DNA of 39,785 nucleotides from positions 1 to 39,785 of the forward strand of contig JABJCP010000015.1 in the NCBI GenBank assembly GCA_018668595.1, read 5' to 3'. The first letter of the stretch is position 1; each line of letters starts with the position of its first letter. Shown piece by piece: positions 39,687 through 39,785 of the stretch. The stretch comes from Candidatus Woesearchaeota archaeon. Lineage in GTDB: Archaea; Nanobdellota; Nanobdellia; Woesearchaeales; UBA11576. The notes under the pieces were generated by a model. It saw only the letters and a list, made by a program, of their open reading frames with translations, searched no databases and was not told the DNA's origin. A program made the position numbers and the translations under genes.

Positions 39687-39785
39687 ATTGTTGTTGGATT
39701 GTTGTTGGATTGTTGTTGGATTGTTGTTGGATTGTTGTTGGATTGTTGTTGGATTGTTGTTGGATTGTTGTTGGATTGTTGTTGG
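39675..39785 (+). repeat. 11-bp tandem repeat GATTGTTGTTG to the window end
   Basis: About ten near-perfect copies of GATTGTTGTTG (first copy ends in A) start in the last codons of the GNAT gene and continue to the final base. It probably extends beyond the window. It may mark an assembly break. Confidence 0.9.

Overview
The window is AT-rich and gene-dense and looks archaeal, most likely from a DPANN lineage (Woesearchaeota/Pacearchaeota-like; this is inference from gene content). Support comes from TATA boxes about 26-30 nt upstream of start codons that imply leaderless transcripts, a TrmB-family regulator, an AbrB-PhoU fusion regulator, archaeal-style NadM, an archaeal-type threonyl-tRNA synthetase-like enzyme and poly-T terminators. 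Genes inside operons use Shine-Dalgarno (SD) sites of the GGAGG/GAGGTG type. I see no tRNA, rRNA or CRISPR array.

Layout. 1-138: tail of a transposase-like ORF with a perfect stem-loop. 169-4411: mixed genes (winged-helix regulator, small proteins, HD phosphohydrolase, AbrB-PhoU regulator). 4412-4878: gene-free leader carrying three copies of an AGCGTGAGCT repeat. 4879-15876: a long co-directional operon that begins with a candidate ubiquitin-like protein, an E2-like protein, a JAMM/MPN+ peptidase and a two-lobed E1. It continues with an unknown protein, a Ser/Thr protein kinase, an NMN adenylyltransferase and a possible CYTH-like protein. 15910-17162: a two-domain pyruvate kinase, then a structured RNA candidate ending in a T-rich terminator. 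17200-21166: phosphoribosyltransferase, small membrane protein, TrmB regulator with a palindromic operator, an unknown protein and an Fe-S tRNA/rRNA m5U methyltransferase.

21327-33731 is an NAD salvage and turnover region: nicotinamidase, nicotinate phosphoribosyltransferase, NMN adenylyltransferase-Nudix, NAD synthetase and two NAD kinases, mixed with an ADP-ribosylglycohydrolase, a nucleoside hydrolase, a GNAT, an SPFH protein and an NrtR-like Nudix regulator. Three promoters here carry a related operator (TGTA-N5-TACA) placed just after the TATA box, and a fourth site lies in the nicotinamidase leader, so the region looks like one NAD-responsive regulon. The nicotinamidase ribosome-binding site is buried in a hairpin.

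33780-34844 is a DHH phosphoesterase and 34985-35221 a small PC4-like protein. 35523-39102 holds a 27-residue peptide gene with a strong SD, a radical SAM-SPASM enzyme, a nucleotidyltransferase-like protein and a ThrRS-like protein: a candidate peptide-modification locus. The window ends in a GNAT gene whose 3' end runs into an 11-bp tandem repeat that continues to the last base.

The most interesting parts are the eukaryote-like ubiquitin conjugation operon with a kinase, the radical SAM peptide locus, the NAD regulon and the structured RNA at 16974-17127.
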